A stretch of DNA of 64,000 bases from Paralysiella testudinis (GTDB taxonomy: Bacteria > Pseudomonadota > Gammaproteobacteria > Burkholderiales > Neisseriaceae), in NCBI RefSeq assembly GCF_016894345.1, contig NZ_CP069798.1, positions 1,943,385 to 2,007,384 on the forward strand, given 5' to 3'. Every line of letters starts with the position of its first letter. The first letter of the stretch is position 1. Position numbers and translations under genes: made by a program. Below the pieces are notes generated by a model. It was not told where the DNA came from, did no database searches, and saw only the letters and a program-made list of their open reading frames with translations. This document shows, piece after piece, positions 1 through 8,995 of the stretch.

Positions 1-1
1 C

Positions 2-610
2 CACGACTCTATCGGCCTAGGCGAAGACGGCCCCACCCATCAGCCGGTAGAGCAAACCGCCAGCCTGCGCCTGATTCCCAATATGGCCGTTTGGCGCCCG
101 TGCGACTCCGCCGAATCGCTGGTGGCTTGGGCCGCCGCCGCCAAAGCGGCCAGCCATCCGAGCTGCCTGATTTTCAGCCGCCAAAACCTGCCGTTTATGC
201 TGCGCAATGAGCAGCAACTGGCCGACATCGCCCGTGGCGGCTATGTATTGCGCCCGGCTGAAGGCAACGCCCAAGCGGTGATTATCGCCACCGGCTCCGA
301 AGTAGAACTGGCGGTGAACGCCCAAGCCGCGCTGGCCGCTGAAGGCATTGCCGTGCATGTGGTATCCATGCCGTGCACCAATGTGTTTGACCAACAAGAT
401 GCCGCCTACCGCAACAGCGTGCTGCCGCCCCACTTGCCGCGCGTGGCCGTGGAAGCAGGCGTGAGCGACGGCTGGTATAAATATGTGGGCTTAAACGGCG
501 CCGTAGTGGGGCTGGACCGCTTCGGCGAATCCGCCCCGGCCGAATTGCTGTTTAAAGAATTCGGCTTTACCACCGAGCATGTGGCAGCAGTGGTGAAAAG
601 CGTATTGTGA
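2..610 (+). CDS. tkt: Transketolase, C-terminal part (5' end outside window)
   Basis: The reading frame is open from the window edge to TGA at 608-610, giving the last 202 residues of transketolase. This thiamine-diphosphate enzyme moves two-carbon ketol units in the pentose phosphate pathway and Calvin-type reactions. The visible sequence begins in the pyrimidine-binding domain with the family motif [15 protein letters not shown] and runs through the C-terminal domain, ending in a normal-looking terminus. The true start lies upstream of the window; the first ATG seen here is internal. A strong terminator follows at once, so the gene ends its transcription unit. Confidence 0.95.
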   Translation, partial: HDSIGLGEDGPTHQPVEQTASLRLIPNMAVWRPCDSAESLVAWAAAAKAASHPSCLIFSRQNLPFMLRNEQQLADIARGGYVLRPAEGNAQAVIIATGSEVELAVNAQAALAAEGIAVHVVSMPCTNVFDQQDAAYRNSVLPPHLPRVAVEAGVSDGWYKYVGLNGAVVGLDRFGESAPAELLFKEFGFTTEHVAAVVKSVL

Positions 611-631
611 TTTAATCCATTAATATCAAAT

Positions 632-672
632 AAAAAATCCGTCTGAAACCCATGGTTGTAGACGGATTTTTT
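632..672 (+). terminator. Rho-independent terminator of tkt
   Basis: A 13-bp inverted repeat (AAAAAATCCGTCT pairing with AGACGGATTTTTT) ends in a T tract. The 5' arm carries CCGTCTGAAA, close to the canonical Neisseria uptake sequence core rather than the dialect used elsewhere in this window. Confidence 0.85.
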
Positions 673-823
673 TAAACACAACAATAAAACCTACCGTAAA
701 TAGCGGTGGAGCATAGCAGATGCGTTTTGCACGATTTCACAAAAGACTAAGCCGCGTCTAAGTTTGGCACATTATATTGCTCAACAAGCACAAACCGTGC
801 GCATGATGATTAGGAGAAGCAAT

Positions 824-1183
824 ATGAAAAATTTATCCGCTGCCATTTTGCTGGCTATTTTGGGCGCCACATCACTCAGCACTTTCGCCGCCCCCACCCC
901 AGTGCCCACCGGTACGCAAAAAACTGCACCTGCTGCCGTAAGCAAAGCAGCGCCCCCAGCAGCCAAAACCGCACCTGCAGCGGTGACTAAAGCGGCTGCT
1001 ACACCCGCCAAAACCACCGCCAAGCCTGTTGAAAAAGCCGCCGCCAAACCCGCTGGCCAAACCACGGCTCTCAAAACCCAAAACCAAGCCAGTAAAATTG
1101 TCTGCAAAGACGGCACCCAGTCCAACGCCAAAACCACGCATGGCGCTTGTTCCAAACATGGTGGCATCGCCAAAAAAAGCTAA
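824..1183 (+). CDS. Secreted Ala/Lys/Pro-rich protein with DUF3761-like C-terminus
   Basis: 119 residues. ATG 824 is preferred over an upstream in-frame ATG because AGGAG sits 9 bases before it. A signal peptide (about residues 1-23, ending FAA) is followed by a low-complexity linker of TKAA/PAK-type repeats, then a short cysteine-containing module (CKDGTQ...HGACSKHGG) typical of DUF3761. It is probably exported to the periplasm or surface. The linker resembles cell-wall-spanning or flexible tethers. Function is unknown; family assignment rests on the C-terminal motif only. Confidence 0.75.
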   Translation: MKNLSAAILLAILGATSLSTFAAPTPVPTGTQKTAPAAVSKAAPPAAKTAPAAVTKAAATPAKTTAKPVEKAAAKPAGQTTALKTQNQASKIVCKDGTQSNAKTTHGACSKHGGIAKKS

Positions 1184-1285
1184 TACCAATTCTAAAAAAT
1201 AAGATAACAAGGCGGCGAGCCGCAGACAGTACAAGTAGTACGGCAAGGCGAGCCAACGCAGTTAGGTTATTTTTTAGGATTGGTA
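1184..1285. repeat. Correia-like miniature inverted-repeat element, copy 1 (short form)
   Basis: About 102 bp with imperfect terminal inverted repeats (TACCAAT-TCTAAAAAATAA at one end, its partner TTATTTTTTAGGATTGGTA at the other). The inside (AAGGCGGCGAGCCGCAGACA, GTACGGCAAGGCGAG) is recognisably like the interior of neisserial Correia elements, but the termini differ from the published TATAGTGGATTAA type. It starts one base after the preceding stop codon. Other copies lie at 6440-6540 and 8855-8976. Confidence 0.75.
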
Positions 1286-1310
1286 TAAACCCGACACACC
1301 TGCTTAAACC

Positions 1311-1344
1311 AAAGGCTGCCTGAAAATCCTTTCAGGCAGCCTTT
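1311..1344. terminator. Inverted uptake-sequence pair, likely terminator
   Basis: AAAGGCTGCCTGAAA and its exact complement are separated by 4 bases, forming a 15-bp stem. It sits between two same-strand genes and can terminate either strand. Confidence 0.7.
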
Positions 1345-1481
1345 ACTTAATGCGCCATCCGCTCTGCCTGAAAGTAAAAAACCGCAAAAACAATGCGGCA
1401 CAATGCTGAGCAAACCTAAAAGCCAACAAATTTGATTACAATCCACACTGCTCAAAATCACCGAAACCCAGCGACACACCC

Positions 1482-1997
1482 ATGTTCGAAAAATGGCAAC
1501 ACAAACTGCCCACCCGCGAAAAAATCTTTTCCTCGCGCTGGTTCAAGCCCTTTGCTCATTGGTTTAACAAGCCCGAATACTGGGCGTTTAGCCGCGACAA
1601 AGTGGCTTTGTCGGTGGCCATCGGCTTGTTTTGCGGCATGTTGCCCGCGCCAACACAGTTTTTTTCGGCACTGATGCTGGCCTATGTATTGCGCACCCAA
1701 GTACCGATTGCCTTGTTTTCCACCCTCTACACCAACCCCGTTACCCTGATTCCCCTGTATGTGGCCGCCTATGAGCTGGGCAGCTGGGTCTTGATTGGCG
1801 ATGCGCCACACCCCGAATTAATCATGCCCGCTTTTGGCGAACCCGGCTTCTGGGGCAATGCCGCTGCTTGGGCCGCCCGTTTTGGTAAACCCTTGGCATT
1901 GGGGATATTGATTATGGGCAGCATTTTTGCCATTATCGGCTATGCTTTGGTGCAAATTATCTGGCGCTGGCGCAGCCGCCGCAAACAGGCTGCCTGA
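1482..1997 (+). CDS. DUF2062 inner-membrane protein
   Basis: 171 residues. The N-terminal third is charged and cytoplasmic, and the rest contains three to four hydrophobic stretches (about residues 40-65, 68-90 and 138-160). The conserved stretch around GLFCGMLPAPTQ and the TNPVTLIPLY motif are hallmarks of DUF2062. The protein ends in a basic RWRSRRK tail, as expected for a cytoplasmic C-terminus. Function is unknown in the family. It stands alone between a terminator hairpin and the MAPEG gene. Confidence 0.8.
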   Translation: MFEKWQHKLPTREKIFSSRWFKPFAHWFNKPEYWAFSRDKVALSVAIGLFCGMLPAPTQFFSALMLAYVLRTQVPIALFSTLYTNPVTLIPLYVAAYELGSWVLIGDAPHPELIMPAFGEPGFWGNAAAWAARFGKPLALGILIMGSIFAIIGYALVQIIWRWRSRRKQAA

Positions 1998-2089
1998 AAC
2001 AAGCTTTAGCTATGATTTATTTTCTTTGCTATAAGCGGTATCTGCTATAAGCTGTCTCTTTAGTATCCCACTCAAAGGAGCAACCCATT

Positions 2090-2473
2090 ATGACCCTAGC
2101 CTACTGGTGCGTGTTTATCGCCATGTTTTTGCCGTGGCTGTGCGCCGCCTATGCCAAGAAAAGCGGCGGTTTTAGCGGGCGCGACAACCACAACCCGCGC
2201 GACTTTATGGCCAACACCCAAGGTGTGGCCGCGCGAGCCAATGCGGCGCAGCAAAACAGCTTTGAAGTGTTTGCGCCCTTTGCCGCTGCCGTGATTATCG
2301 CCCACACCAGCGGCAATGCCGCCCAAGGCAGCATCAATTTTTGGGCGCTGCTGTTTGTGTTCAGCCGCTTAGCCTATATCTGGCTTTACATCAAAGACAT
2401 GGCCACTATGCGCTCGATTGTGTGGGCCGTGGGCTTGTTGTGCATTGTGGCGCTGTTTATCGCGGCGATTTAA
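2090..2473 (+). CDS. MAPEG family membrane protein
   Basis: 127 residues with four predicted membrane segments (about 5-22, 58-75, 80-98 and 105-125). It belongs to the MAPEG superfamily, whose eukaryotic members act in eicosanoid and glutathione metabolism; bacterial members are mostly uncharacterised. The loop after helix 1 (NHNPRDFMA) and the conserved RANAAQQNSFE stretch support the family. AAAGGAG lies 9 bases before the start. An inverted uptake-sequence terminator follows. Confidence 0.8.
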   Translation: MTLAYWCVFIAMFLPWLCAAYAKKSGGFSGRDNHNPRDFMANTQGVAARANAAQQNSFEVFAPFAAAVIIAHTSGNAAQGSINFWALLFVFSRLAYIWLYIKDMATMRSIVWAVGLLCIVALFIAAI

Positions 2474-2496
2474 TTTACAAAACCACCCGTTTTTGT

Positions 2497-2526
2497 TTTC
2501 AGGCAGCCTTTAAAGGCTGCCTGAAA
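2497..2526. terminator. Perfect inverted uptake-sequence pair
   Basis: TTTCAGGCAGCCTTT is directly followed by its exact reverse complement with no loop bases, a 30-bp palindrome between the MAPEG gene and glpK. The 3' half lies just upstream of the glpK ribosome-binding site. Confidence 0.7.
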
Positions 2527-2550
2527 TGCAATTGAATAAGGAGAGCCGCC

Positions 2551-4053
2551 ATGGGCTGCTTATTGGCTTTGGATCAAGGCACCACCTCCAGCCGCGCCAT
2601 CGTATTCGATGCCCAAGGCCAAGTATTGGCGATGGCACAAAAGCCGTTTGCGCTGGCCACCCCGCAGCCGGGCTGGGTAACGCAAGACGCGTGGGCCATT
2701 TGGAACACCCAAATCGGCACCGCCCAAGAAGCCATCAGCCAAGCTGGGCTATTGGCCGGCGATATCGCCGCCATCGGCTTGGCCAATCAGCGCGAAACCA
2801 CCGTGCTGTGGGACAAAGCCAGCGGTAAGCCTTTGGCACCGGCACTGGTGTGGCAAGACCGCCGCACTGCGCCGTGGTGCCAAGCTTTGCGCGAAGCCGG
2901 GCATGAGGCGCGCATTCAACACATCACCGGCCTTAAGCTCGACCCTTATTTCAGCGCCGGCAAACTGGCGTGGCTGTTGCAACACACCCCGCAAGCACGC
3001 GAGCTGGCATCACAGGGGCGGCTGGCGTTCGGCACCATCGACAGCTGGCTGATTTTCCAGCTCACCCGCGGCCTGCATGTTACCGACATCAGCAATGCCG
3101 CGCGCACCATGTTGATGGACATCCACAGCGGCCAGTGGTCGGCCGAATTATTGGATTTATTTGATATTCCGGCGGCCATTTTGCCGAAAATCGTGCCTTC
3201 AGGCAGCCTTATCGGCCACACCGCCGCCGGGCTGTTGGGCGCACAACTGCCGCTGTTTGCCGCTATGGGCGACCAGCAAGCGGCGCTGTTCGGCCATGGC
3301 TGTGTGCATGCGGGTATGGCCAAAAACACCTATGGTACCGGCTGCTTTATGCTGATGAACACCGGCAGCGAAGTCATCCACAGCCAACACCAATTGCTCA
3401 GCACCGTGGCGTGGCAACAAAGCGGCCAGCCCACCCAATACGCGCTGGAAGGCAGCGTGTTTATGGCCGGTGCCATTGTGCAGTGGCTGCGCGACAACCT
3501 TGACTTTGTACGCCACAGCCATGAAATCGAGGCGCTGGCACAGCAAGCAGACAGCAGCGAGGGCGTGGTGTTGGTGCCCGCCTTTACCGGCTTGGGCGCG
3601 CCCTACTGGCAGGCCGATGCCCGCGCCAGCCTCAGCGGCCTCACTCGTGGCACCGGCAAGGCACACATTGCCCGCGCCGCGCTGGAAGCGATTGCCTTTC
3701 AGGTAGCCGATGTGCTCAATGCCATGCAGCAAGACGCGCCAACACCGCTCACCGAATTGCGGGTAGACGGCGGCGCCAGCGCCAACAATATGCTGATGCA
3801 GTTTCAGGCCGACATCCTCGGCGTGCCGGTATTGCGCCCCACCCTCACCGAAATCACCGCCTTTGGCGCCGTAAAAATGGCCGGGCTGGCCTGCGGCCTG
3901 TTTAACCCGTCGGATGTGGCCGATATGTGGCAGCTGGAGCGCCGTTTCGACAGCCAAATCAGCGCCGACGAGCGCCAAGCACGGCTGCAGCAATGGCAGG
4001 CGGCGGTGCGGCAGGTGTTATCCGCCCATGGCAACAGCAGCGCATCATCGTAG
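2551..4053 (+). CDS. glpK: Glycerol kinase
   Basis: 500 residues, the normal length. It phosphorylates glycerol to glycerol 3-phosphate with ATP in the cytoplasm. The FGGY-kinase signatures are present: the N-terminal phosphate-binding loop LALDQGTTSSRAIVFD (residues 5-20), WQDRRT near residue 103, YGTGCFML near 261, and the adenosine-binding segment DGGASANNMLMQFQAD near 408. AAGGAG precedes the start by 8 bases. No glpF or glpD lies beside it, so it appears to be monocistronic, closed by a terminator at 4085-4121. Confidence 0.96.
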   Translation: MGCLLALDQGTTSSRAIVFDAQGQVLAMAQKPFALATPQPGWVTQDAWAIWNTQIGTAQEAISQAGLLAGDIAAIGLANQRETTVLWDKASGKPLAPALVWQDRRTAPWCQALREAGHEARIQHITGLKLDPYFSAGKLAWLLQHTPQARELASQGRLAFGTIDSWLIFQLTRGLHVTDISNAARTMLMDIHSGQWSAELLDLFDIPAAILPKIVPSGSLIGHTAAGLLGAQLPLFAAMGDQQAALFGHGCVHAGMAKNTYGTGCFMLMNTGSEVIHSQHQLLSTVAWQQSGQPTQYALEGSVFMAGAIVQWLRDNLDFVRHSHEIEALAQQADSSEGVVLVPAFTGLGAPYWQADARASLSGLTRGTGKAHIARAALEAIAFQVADVLNAMQQDAPTPLTELRVDGGASANNMLMQFQADILGVPVLRPTLTEITAFGAVKMAGLACGLFNPSDVADMWQLERRFDSQISADERQARLQQWQAAVRQVLSAHGNSSASS

Positions 4054-4084
4054 AAAATATGATATTGGCCAACGCGCTCAAACC

Positions 4085-4121
4085 AAAAGCACCGCCAACA
4101 TGGCCGTTGGGCGGTGCTTTT
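4085..4121. terminator. Bidirectional terminator between convergent glpK and TlpA-like gene
   Basis: AAAAGCACCGCC pairs with GGCGGTGCTTTT around a 13-base loop. A-rich and T-rich flanks allow it to serve both converging genes. Confidence 0.8.
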
Positions 4122-4206
4122 GAGTGGATTTGGTGGCTTCAGGCAGCCTTTGGCGGATTTCCCCAACCATCACTTTCAATCCGCGGTTTTGGCAAGCAAG
4201 CCAAAA

Positions 4207-4746
4207 TCAGCGCCTACGCCCACATTGCTGCCGTGCCTGCGCCACCGCTTTATCCAGCTTGGCTTCGTCCACTTCACCCAACAAGGCTGCCTGAAAGCCG
4301 CATTGCGGCGCGCGCACCAGTGTAAACGGCAATGCGCCCACCGGATTGCCCAGTGTTTTCATCCATGCGGTGCTGTCGGTGCCGCTGTAGCGCCACAAAG
4401 GGTAGCGCACCGGCGTTTGCCGCACAAAGCGGGCGATATTGGCCTCGCTGTCCAGCGCCACGCCCACCATACTCACCTTGGGCTTGGCGCGGCTTTGCTG
4501 CTGCTTCACATACCAGCGCGACAACAAAGGCATTTCTTTGCGGCACGGCGCGCACCACGTGGCCCACACATTCACCACCTGAATATCATGGCCGCCGGGC
4601 GTCAATGACACCGGCTTGTTTTGCGGCCATGATTGCAACTCGGCGGCGGTGGCAGTAGTGGCCAAGGCGCTTGCCATTGCCCACAGTAGCAGCTTAATGC
4701 GCCAAGATGAAAAAATAACAACCGATGATGATTTCAATAATCGCAT
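4207..4746 (-). CDS. TlpA-like periplasmic thioredoxin-fold protein
   Basis: 179 residues. A hydrophobic segment (about 17-34, ending ATA) is an uncleaved anchor or signal peptide. The thioredoxin fold follows with VNVWATWCAPCRKEMP, giving the redox pair C-A-P-C near residue 66, and a cis-proline region GALPFTLV near 138. It probably reduces periplasmic disulfides, for example in cytochrome c maturation. It converges on glpK and is divergent from the ArsC-family gene. An ATG-rich start region makes the exact start slightly uncertain. Confidence 0.85.
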   Translation of the reverse strand: MRLLKSSSVVIFSSWRIKLLLWAMASALATTATAAELQSWPQNKPVSLTPGGHDIQVVNVWATWCAPCRKEMPLLSRWYVKQQQSRAKPKVSMVGVALDSEANIARFVRQTPVRYPLWRYSGTDSTAWMKTLGNPVGALPFTLVRAPQCGFQAALLGEVDEAKLDKAVAQARQQCGRRR

Positions 4747-4928
4747 AATTTAATGTCCGAATAAGCAAAGTACAGGCAACCACGCCATGGCCGCCAAAAT
4801 ATTTATTTATGCTAAGTAATTAAGCTATTGATTCTATCTATACCCCATATTGCACTGCCACAAAATACTTGCCAACTGCCATGCAATCGGCCACACTCAA
4901 AGCCATCTTATTTTATTGGGAGCCGGCC

Positions 4929-5282
4929 ATGAAAGCAGCCGTCACACTTTACCACAATCCGCGCTGCAGCAAATCGCGTGCGGCACTGGCCATGTTGCAA
5001 TTGCGCGGTCTCAAAACCCATATTGTCAATTATTTGGATACCCCGCCCAGCGCAAACGACATCCGCCAACTTGTTGGCCAGCTCAATGCCGATTCACCCC
5101 GGCAAATGATGCGCTGCAACGATGCCCTGTATGCCGAGCTGAATCTGGCCGACGCCGGCGATGAAGCGTTGATTGCCGCCATGGCCGCCCATCCGGCGCT
5201 GATTGAACGCCCGATTGCCGTGGTGGGCAACCGCGCCGCCGTGGGCCGCCCGCTGGATAACATCGAAGCCTTGCTGCCTTAA
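4929..5282 (+). CDS. arsC: ArsC-family (glutaredoxin-type) arsenate reductase-like protein
   Basis: 117 residues. ATG 4929 is chosen over an in-frame ATG at 4869 because the protein then starts just before the canonical first strand (VTLYHNPRCSKSR), with the catalytic cysteine in NPRC. The later RPIAVVGNRAAVGRP segment is the conserved C-terminal signature of ArsC. It would use glutathione/glutaredoxin to reduce arsenate. No ars repressor or efflux gene is adjacent, so a general redox role is possible. The downstream gene starts 13 bases after its stop, suggesting an operon. Confidence 0.88.
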   Translation: MKAAVTLYHNPRCSKSRAALAMLQLRGLKTHIVNYLDTPPSANDIRQLVGQLNADSPRQMMRCNDALYAELNLADAGDEALIAAMAAHPALIERPIAVVGNRAAVGRPLDNIEALLP

Positions 5283-5295
5283 CACCGGTTTTCCC

Positions 5296-5940
5296 ATGTC
5301 TGCACGCCGCCGCGGTTTTTTTCATTATCTTTGGCTGGGCTTTAAAATCAGCTTGCTGCTGATGCTGGCCAACGCACTGTTCAGCATCGGCCAAGTGTAT
5401 TATTACAGCCGGCTCGAACACACCCAAACGGCGGATGCCGCCATTGTGCTGGGTGCGGCGGCGTGGGATAAGCGCCCATCCCCCGTATTTCGCGAACGCA
5501 TCAACCATGCCATCACCCTATATCAGCAAAAACAGGTGGCCAAGCTGATTTTCACCGGCGGCACCCCCAAGCCGGGCTTTATGACCGAAGCTGAAGTGGG
5601 TCGCCGCTACGCCATGCAGCAAGGCGTGCCTGCCGATGATATTCTCTATGAAAACCGCTCGCGCGACACCTGGCAAAACTTGGTAAACGCCCAACAAGTG
5701 GCTGCCGACAACAACATCAACAGCCTGATTATCGTAAGCGACCCCTACCACATGGCGCGCGCCGCCGTGATGGCCAAAGATTTGGGCTTAAATGCCGAAA
5801 CCTCGCCCACCCCCACCAGCCGCTACAGCGCCACCCAATCCAAGCTGCGCTTTTTGCTGCAAGAAAGCTATTTGCTCACCGTTTACCAGTGGGTTGAATG
5901 GGGCAGCAAGCTGGGGCTGCGGTTTCATCCGCACCCATAA
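5296..5940 (+). CDS. YdcF/SanA-like DUF218 membrane protein
   Basis: 214 residues. One N-terminal membrane anchor (about 13-35) is followed by a DUF218 domain: AAIVLGAAAWDKRPSPVF, LIFTGGTPKPG, and the SRDTWQNLVNA and VSDPYHMARA motifs that line the putative active site. Family members act at the cell envelope, including ElyC and SanA, linked to barrier function. It follows the ArsC-family gene by 13 bases, so the two are probably cotranscribed. Substrate is unknown. Confidence 0.85.
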   Translation: MSARRRGFFHYLWLGFKISLLLMLANALFSIGQVYYYSRLEHTQTADAAIVLGAAAWDKRPSPVFRERINHAITLYQQKQVAKLIFTGGTPKPGFMTEAEVGRRYAMQQGVPADDILYENRSRDTWQNLVNAQQVAADNNINSLIIVSDPYHMARAAVMAKDLGLNAETSPTPTSRYSATQSKLRFLLQESYLLTVYQWVEWGSKLGLRFHPHP

Positions 5941-6012
5941 GCGGTTACAATTGATGCTGTCCGCCCGTGCGAACCCAACCCATCCTATTCTTCCTTTCAG
6001 GCAGCCCGCATC

Positions 6013-6432
6013 ATGTATTTATGGCTTAAATTACTGCATGTTTTCTTTATTATTGCCTGGTTTGCCGGCTTGTTTTACCTGCCGCGCATCTACGTTAACA
6101 TGGCCATGGTGTCGCCCGGCAGCGTGGAATACCAACGCCTGCTGCTGATGGCAGAAAAACTGTTTAAATTCATGACCCCGCTGGGCTTGCTGGCCTTACT
6201 GTTTGGCTTTGTGATTCCGTTTATTACTCAATGGTGGGGCATGGGCTGGGTGCACACCAAAGTTACCCTAGGCGTGATTTTACTGGGCTACCACGGCTTT
6301 TGCTGGAAGCTGTTGCAAGACTTCCAAGACAACCGCAACCGCTACAGCCACCGCTGGTACCGTTTTTTTAACGAAGTGCCGGTGGTGATTATGGCGCTGG
6401 CGCTGTATCTGGTGATTTTCAAACCGTTTTAA
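6013..6432 (+). CDS. hemJ: HemJ-type protoporphyrinogen IX oxidase
   Basis: 139 residues with four membrane segments (about 4-23, 53-75, 85-103 and 118-137). The N-terminal LWLKLLHVFFIIAWFAG and central GMGWVHTKVTLG are the HemJ (UPF0093) signatures, each with a histidine thought to ligate haem. It oxidises protoporphyrinogen IX to protoporphyrin IX in the inner membrane. hemL, an earlier haem-pathway gene, lies 1.1 kb downstream. An uptake sequence ends 11 bases before the start. Confidence 0.88.
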   Translation: MYLWLKLLHVFFIIAWFAGLFYLPRIYVNMAMVSPGSVEYQRLLLMAEKLFKFMTPLGLLALLFGFVIPFITQWWGMGWVHTKVTLGVILLGYHGFCWKLLQDFQDNRNRYSHRWYRFFNEVPVVIMALALYLVIFKPF

Positions 6433-6439
6433 TCATTTA

Positions 6440-6540
6440 TACCCATAATAAAAATTAAGATAACAAGGCGGTGAGCCGCAGACAGTACACACGTACGACA
6501 AGGCGAGTCAACGCAGTTAGGTTATTTTTTAGAATGGGTA
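6440..6540. repeat. Correia-like miniature element, copy 2 (short form)
   Basis: 101 bp. The ends are TACCCATAATAAAAATTAAG and the near complement TTATTTTTTAGAATGGGTA. The interior matches copy 1 (AAGATAACAAGGCGG...CGCAGACAGTAC...ACAAGGCGAGTCAACGCAG). It lies directly between hemJ and the CYTH gene. Confidence 0.75.
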
Positions 6541-6572
6541 TTAGGCAAGGCTGCCTGAAAGCACAAACCAAC

Positions 6573-7034
6573 ATGAGTATTGAAATCGAGCGCCGTTTTT
6601 TGGTTCAAGGCGATGCCTGGCGCGCCTTGGCGCAGCCGCAAACCTTGCAGCAAGGCTATATGAAGGTAGACAAAGAATGCAGCATCCGCGTGCGCATTGC
6701 GGGCGAGCAGGCTTGGCTCACCATCAAAGGCTTTATTTCCGATGTGTCGCGCCATGAATTCGAATACCCGGTGCCGCTGGCACACGCGCAAACCATGCTG
6801 GCCGAAATGTGCCCGTTTAAGCTGGAAAAACACCGCTATGCCATCGAATACGGCGGTTTTGTGTTTGATGTCGATGAATACTTTGGCGACAACGCCCCGC
6901 TGATTGTGGCCGAAATTGAGCTGTCCGATGAAAATACGCCATTTGCCAAGCCCGAATGGCTGGGCGCAGAAATCACTGCCGATGGGCGCTTTAGCAATGC
7001 GTATTTAAGCAAGCATCCTTATTCAACTTGGTAA
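6573..7034 (+). CDS. CYTH domain protein (triphosphate tunnel enzyme family)
   Basis: 153 residues starting at ATG 6573, which places the signature MSIEIERRFLV (ExExK-like EIERR) at the N-terminus as in the family. The CYTH fold uses acidic and basic residues pointing into a tunnel: IRVRI, WLTIKG, FEYPVP, EKHRY, FDVDEY and VAEIELSDE are all visible. Members hydrolyse inorganic triphosphate or act as adenylate or thiamine triphosphatases. The GNAT gene follows after 32 bases. Confidence 0.88.
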   Translation: MSIEIERRFLVQGDAWRALAQPQTLQQGYMKVDKECSIRVRIAGEQAWLTIKGFISDVSRHEFEYPVPLAHAQTMLAEMCPFKLEKHRYAIEYGGFVFDVDEYFGDNAPLIVAEIELSDENTPFAKPEWLGAEITADGRFSNAYLSKHPYSTW

Positions 7035-7066
7035 AAAGCCTTTCAGCCAGCCTTAATCAACAGAAA

Positions 7067-7537
7067 ATGAATACACCAAGCGTATTTTCGATTCGCCCGG
7101 CTCAAGCAGCAGACGCCTCCGTTTTATCGGCTTTGGCCTGCTCTTTAGCTCATTTTTATCTGACTGGTACTAGCCCAGATCTGCCCACTTGGCTGGCCGA
7201 AAGCCTCAGTACCGAAGCATTTTCCCAACGCTTGCATAACAGCGATTTCCAACATTGGCTTGGCCTGTACGATAACCTTACTGTCGGCTTTATCGCCCTG
7301 TATCAAGGCAGCCACCTTTATCATTTATTTGTGGCGGAGCACTGGCACGGCCACGGCTTGGCCAAACAACTCTGGCACACAGCGCAAAGCCATTGCCCCG
7401 CCGCCAGCTACACCGTACGTTCTTCTGTCTTCGCAGTGCCCGTGTATCAAGCATTGGGCTTTCAAAACAGCCAGCCCTTACAACAAAAAGACGGTGTCTG
7501 TTTTCAACCCATGACCTGGACAGCCCAAGCCATCTAA
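7067..7537 (+). CDS. GNAT-family acetyltransferase
   Basis: 156 residues from ATG 7067; an in-frame TTG at 7028 would overlap the CYTH stop and is less likely. The domain shows FSIRPAQAADA at the start, the acceptor strand LYHLFVAEHWHGHGLAKQLW, in which the acetyl-CoA pyrophosphate loop (Q/R-x-x-G-x-G/A) is represented by HWHGHGLA, and a C-terminal VYQALGF motif. Substrate is unknown. It sits 27 bases before hemL. Confidence 0.8.
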   Translation: MNTPSVFSIRPAQAADASVLSALACSLAHFYLTGTSPDLPTWLAESLSTEAFSQRLHNSDFQHWLGLYDNLTVGFIALYQGSHLYHLFVAEHWHGHGLAKQLWHTAQSHCPAASYTVRSSVFAVPVYQALGFQNSQPLQQKDGVCFQPMTWTAQAI

Positions 7538-7564
7538 CTTCAATGACTGCTTTAAGGAAAGACC

Positions 7565-8851
7565 ATGAACCGCAACCAGCAATTATTCGAACAAGCCAAA
7601 AAAATCATTCCCGGCGGCGTTAACTCGCCCGTGCGTGCTTTCGGCAGCGTGGGCGGTGTGCCGCGCTTTATCAAAAAAGCCGCCGGTGCCTATGTGTGGG
7701 ACGAAGACGATGTGCAATACATTGATTATGTCGGCTCATGGGGCCCGGCGATTGTGGGCCATGCCCATCCGGAAGTGATTGAAGCCGTACGCGAAGCAGC
7801 GTTGGGCGGCTTGTCGTTTGGTGCACCCACCGCAGCCGAAGTGCAGATTGCCGAAGAAATTGCCAAGCTCGTGCCCAGCGTAGAACAAGTGCGGCTGGTA
7901 AGCTCCGGCACCGAAGCCACCATGAGCGCCATCCGCTTGGCGCGCGGCTTTACCGGGCGTGACAACATTATTAAATTCGAAGGCTGCTACCACGGCCATT
8001 CCGACAGCCTATTGGTAAAGGCCGGCTCCGGTCTGCTCACCTTCGGCAACCCCAGCTCTGCCGGCGTGCCGGCCGACTTCACCAAACACACATTGGTGCT
8101 GCCCTACAACGATGTAGCCGCTTTGCAGCAAACCTTTGCCGAAATCGGCGATAGCGTGGCCTGCGTGATTTTGGAGCCGATTGCGGGCAATATGAATATG
8201 ATTCAGCCCAGCGCCGAATTTATCCAAACCTTGCGCCGCCTTACCGAACAACACGGCGCCGTGCTGATTTACGACGAAGTGATGACCGGCTTTCGCGTGG
8301 CCTTGGGTGGTGCCCAATCGCTGCACGGCATCACCCCCGATTTGACCACCATGGGCAAAGTGATTGGCGGCGGTATGCCCTTGGCCGCATTTGGCGGCCG
8401 TGCCGACATCATGGCCTGTATTTCGCCTTTGGGCGGCGTGTATCAAGCCGGCACCCTTTCCGGCAACCCGGTGGCCGTGGCCGCAGGTTTGAAAACCCTG
8501 GAAATCATCCAGCGCCCCGGTTTTTACGAGCAATTGGCTAAGCATACCCAAATGCTGTGCCACGGCTTGAACGCGGTGGCCCAAGAAGCCGGGCTGCCGT
8601 TTTGCAGCCAAAGCGTGGGCGGTATGTTTGGCCTGTATTTTGCCGATGCGGTGCCGCAAAGCTATGCCGAAATGGCCGCCAGCAATACCGAACACTTCAA
8701 GCAATTTTTCCACGGTATGCTCGATCACCAAATTGCCTTCGGCCCTTCTGCCTTTGAAGCCTGCTTTATGTCGGCCGCCCACACGCCGGAACACATCGCC
8801 GACACCATCGGCGTGGCTGCCGAAGTGTTTACCCAAATGGTGCGTGGTTAG
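7565..8851 (+). CDS. hemL: Glutamate-1-semialdehyde 2,1-aminomutase
   Basis: 428 residues, full length. It converts glutamate-1-semialdehyde to 5-aminolevulinate in the C5 haem pathway. It belongs to class III PLP aminotransferases: [11 protein letters not shown] at the N-terminus, [16 protein letters not shown] for phosphate binding, EGCYHGHSD, the [11 protein letters not shown] cofactor aspartate, and the PLP-lysine in [20 protein letters not shown] sits 8 bases before the start. With hemJ it makes a local haem-synthesis neighbourhood. Confidence 0.97.
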   Translation: MNRNQQLFEQAKKIIPGGVNSPVRAFGSVGGVPRFIKKAAGAYVWDEDDVQYIDYVGSWGPAIVGHAHPEVIEAVREAALGGLSFGAPTAAEVQIAEEIAKLVPSVEQVRLVSSGTEATMSAIRLARGFTGRDNIIKFEGCYHGHSDSLLVKAGSGLLTFGNPSSAGVPADFTKHTLVLPYNDVAALQQTFAEIGDSVACVILEPIAGNMNMIQPSAEFIQTLRRLTEQHGAVLIYDEVMTGFRVALGGAQSLHGITPDLTTMGKVIGGGMPLAAFGGRADIMACISPLGGVYQAGTLSGNPVAVAAGLKTLEIIQRPGFYEQLAKHTQMLCHGLNAVAQEAGLPFCSQSVGGMFGLYFADAVPQSYAEMAASNTEHFKQFFHGMLDHQIAFGPSAFEACFMSAAHTPEHIADTIGVAAEVFTQMVRG

Positions 8852-8854
8852 TCA

Positions 8855-8976
8855 TACCAATCCTAAAAAATAACCTAACTGCGTTGACTCGCCTTAGCGC
8901 AAAGCGAACGACTTTGTAAGGCGCTAAAGCGTCAACAAAATCTGTTCCGCCTTGTTATCTTATTTTTATGATGGGT
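8855..8976. repeat. Correia-like miniature element, copy 3 (long form)
   Basis: 122 bp, inverted relative to copies 1 and 2. It begins TACCAATCCTAAAAAATAAC and ends TTATTTTTATGATGGGTA. It carries an extra centre (GCCTTAGCGCAAAGCGAACG ... GGCGCTAAAGCGTCAACAAA) that is missing from the short copies and strongly resembles the centre of full-length Correia elements, which also exist in long and short forms. Confidence 0.75.
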
Positions 8977-8995
8977 ATTAAGATTGTATTGTGAT

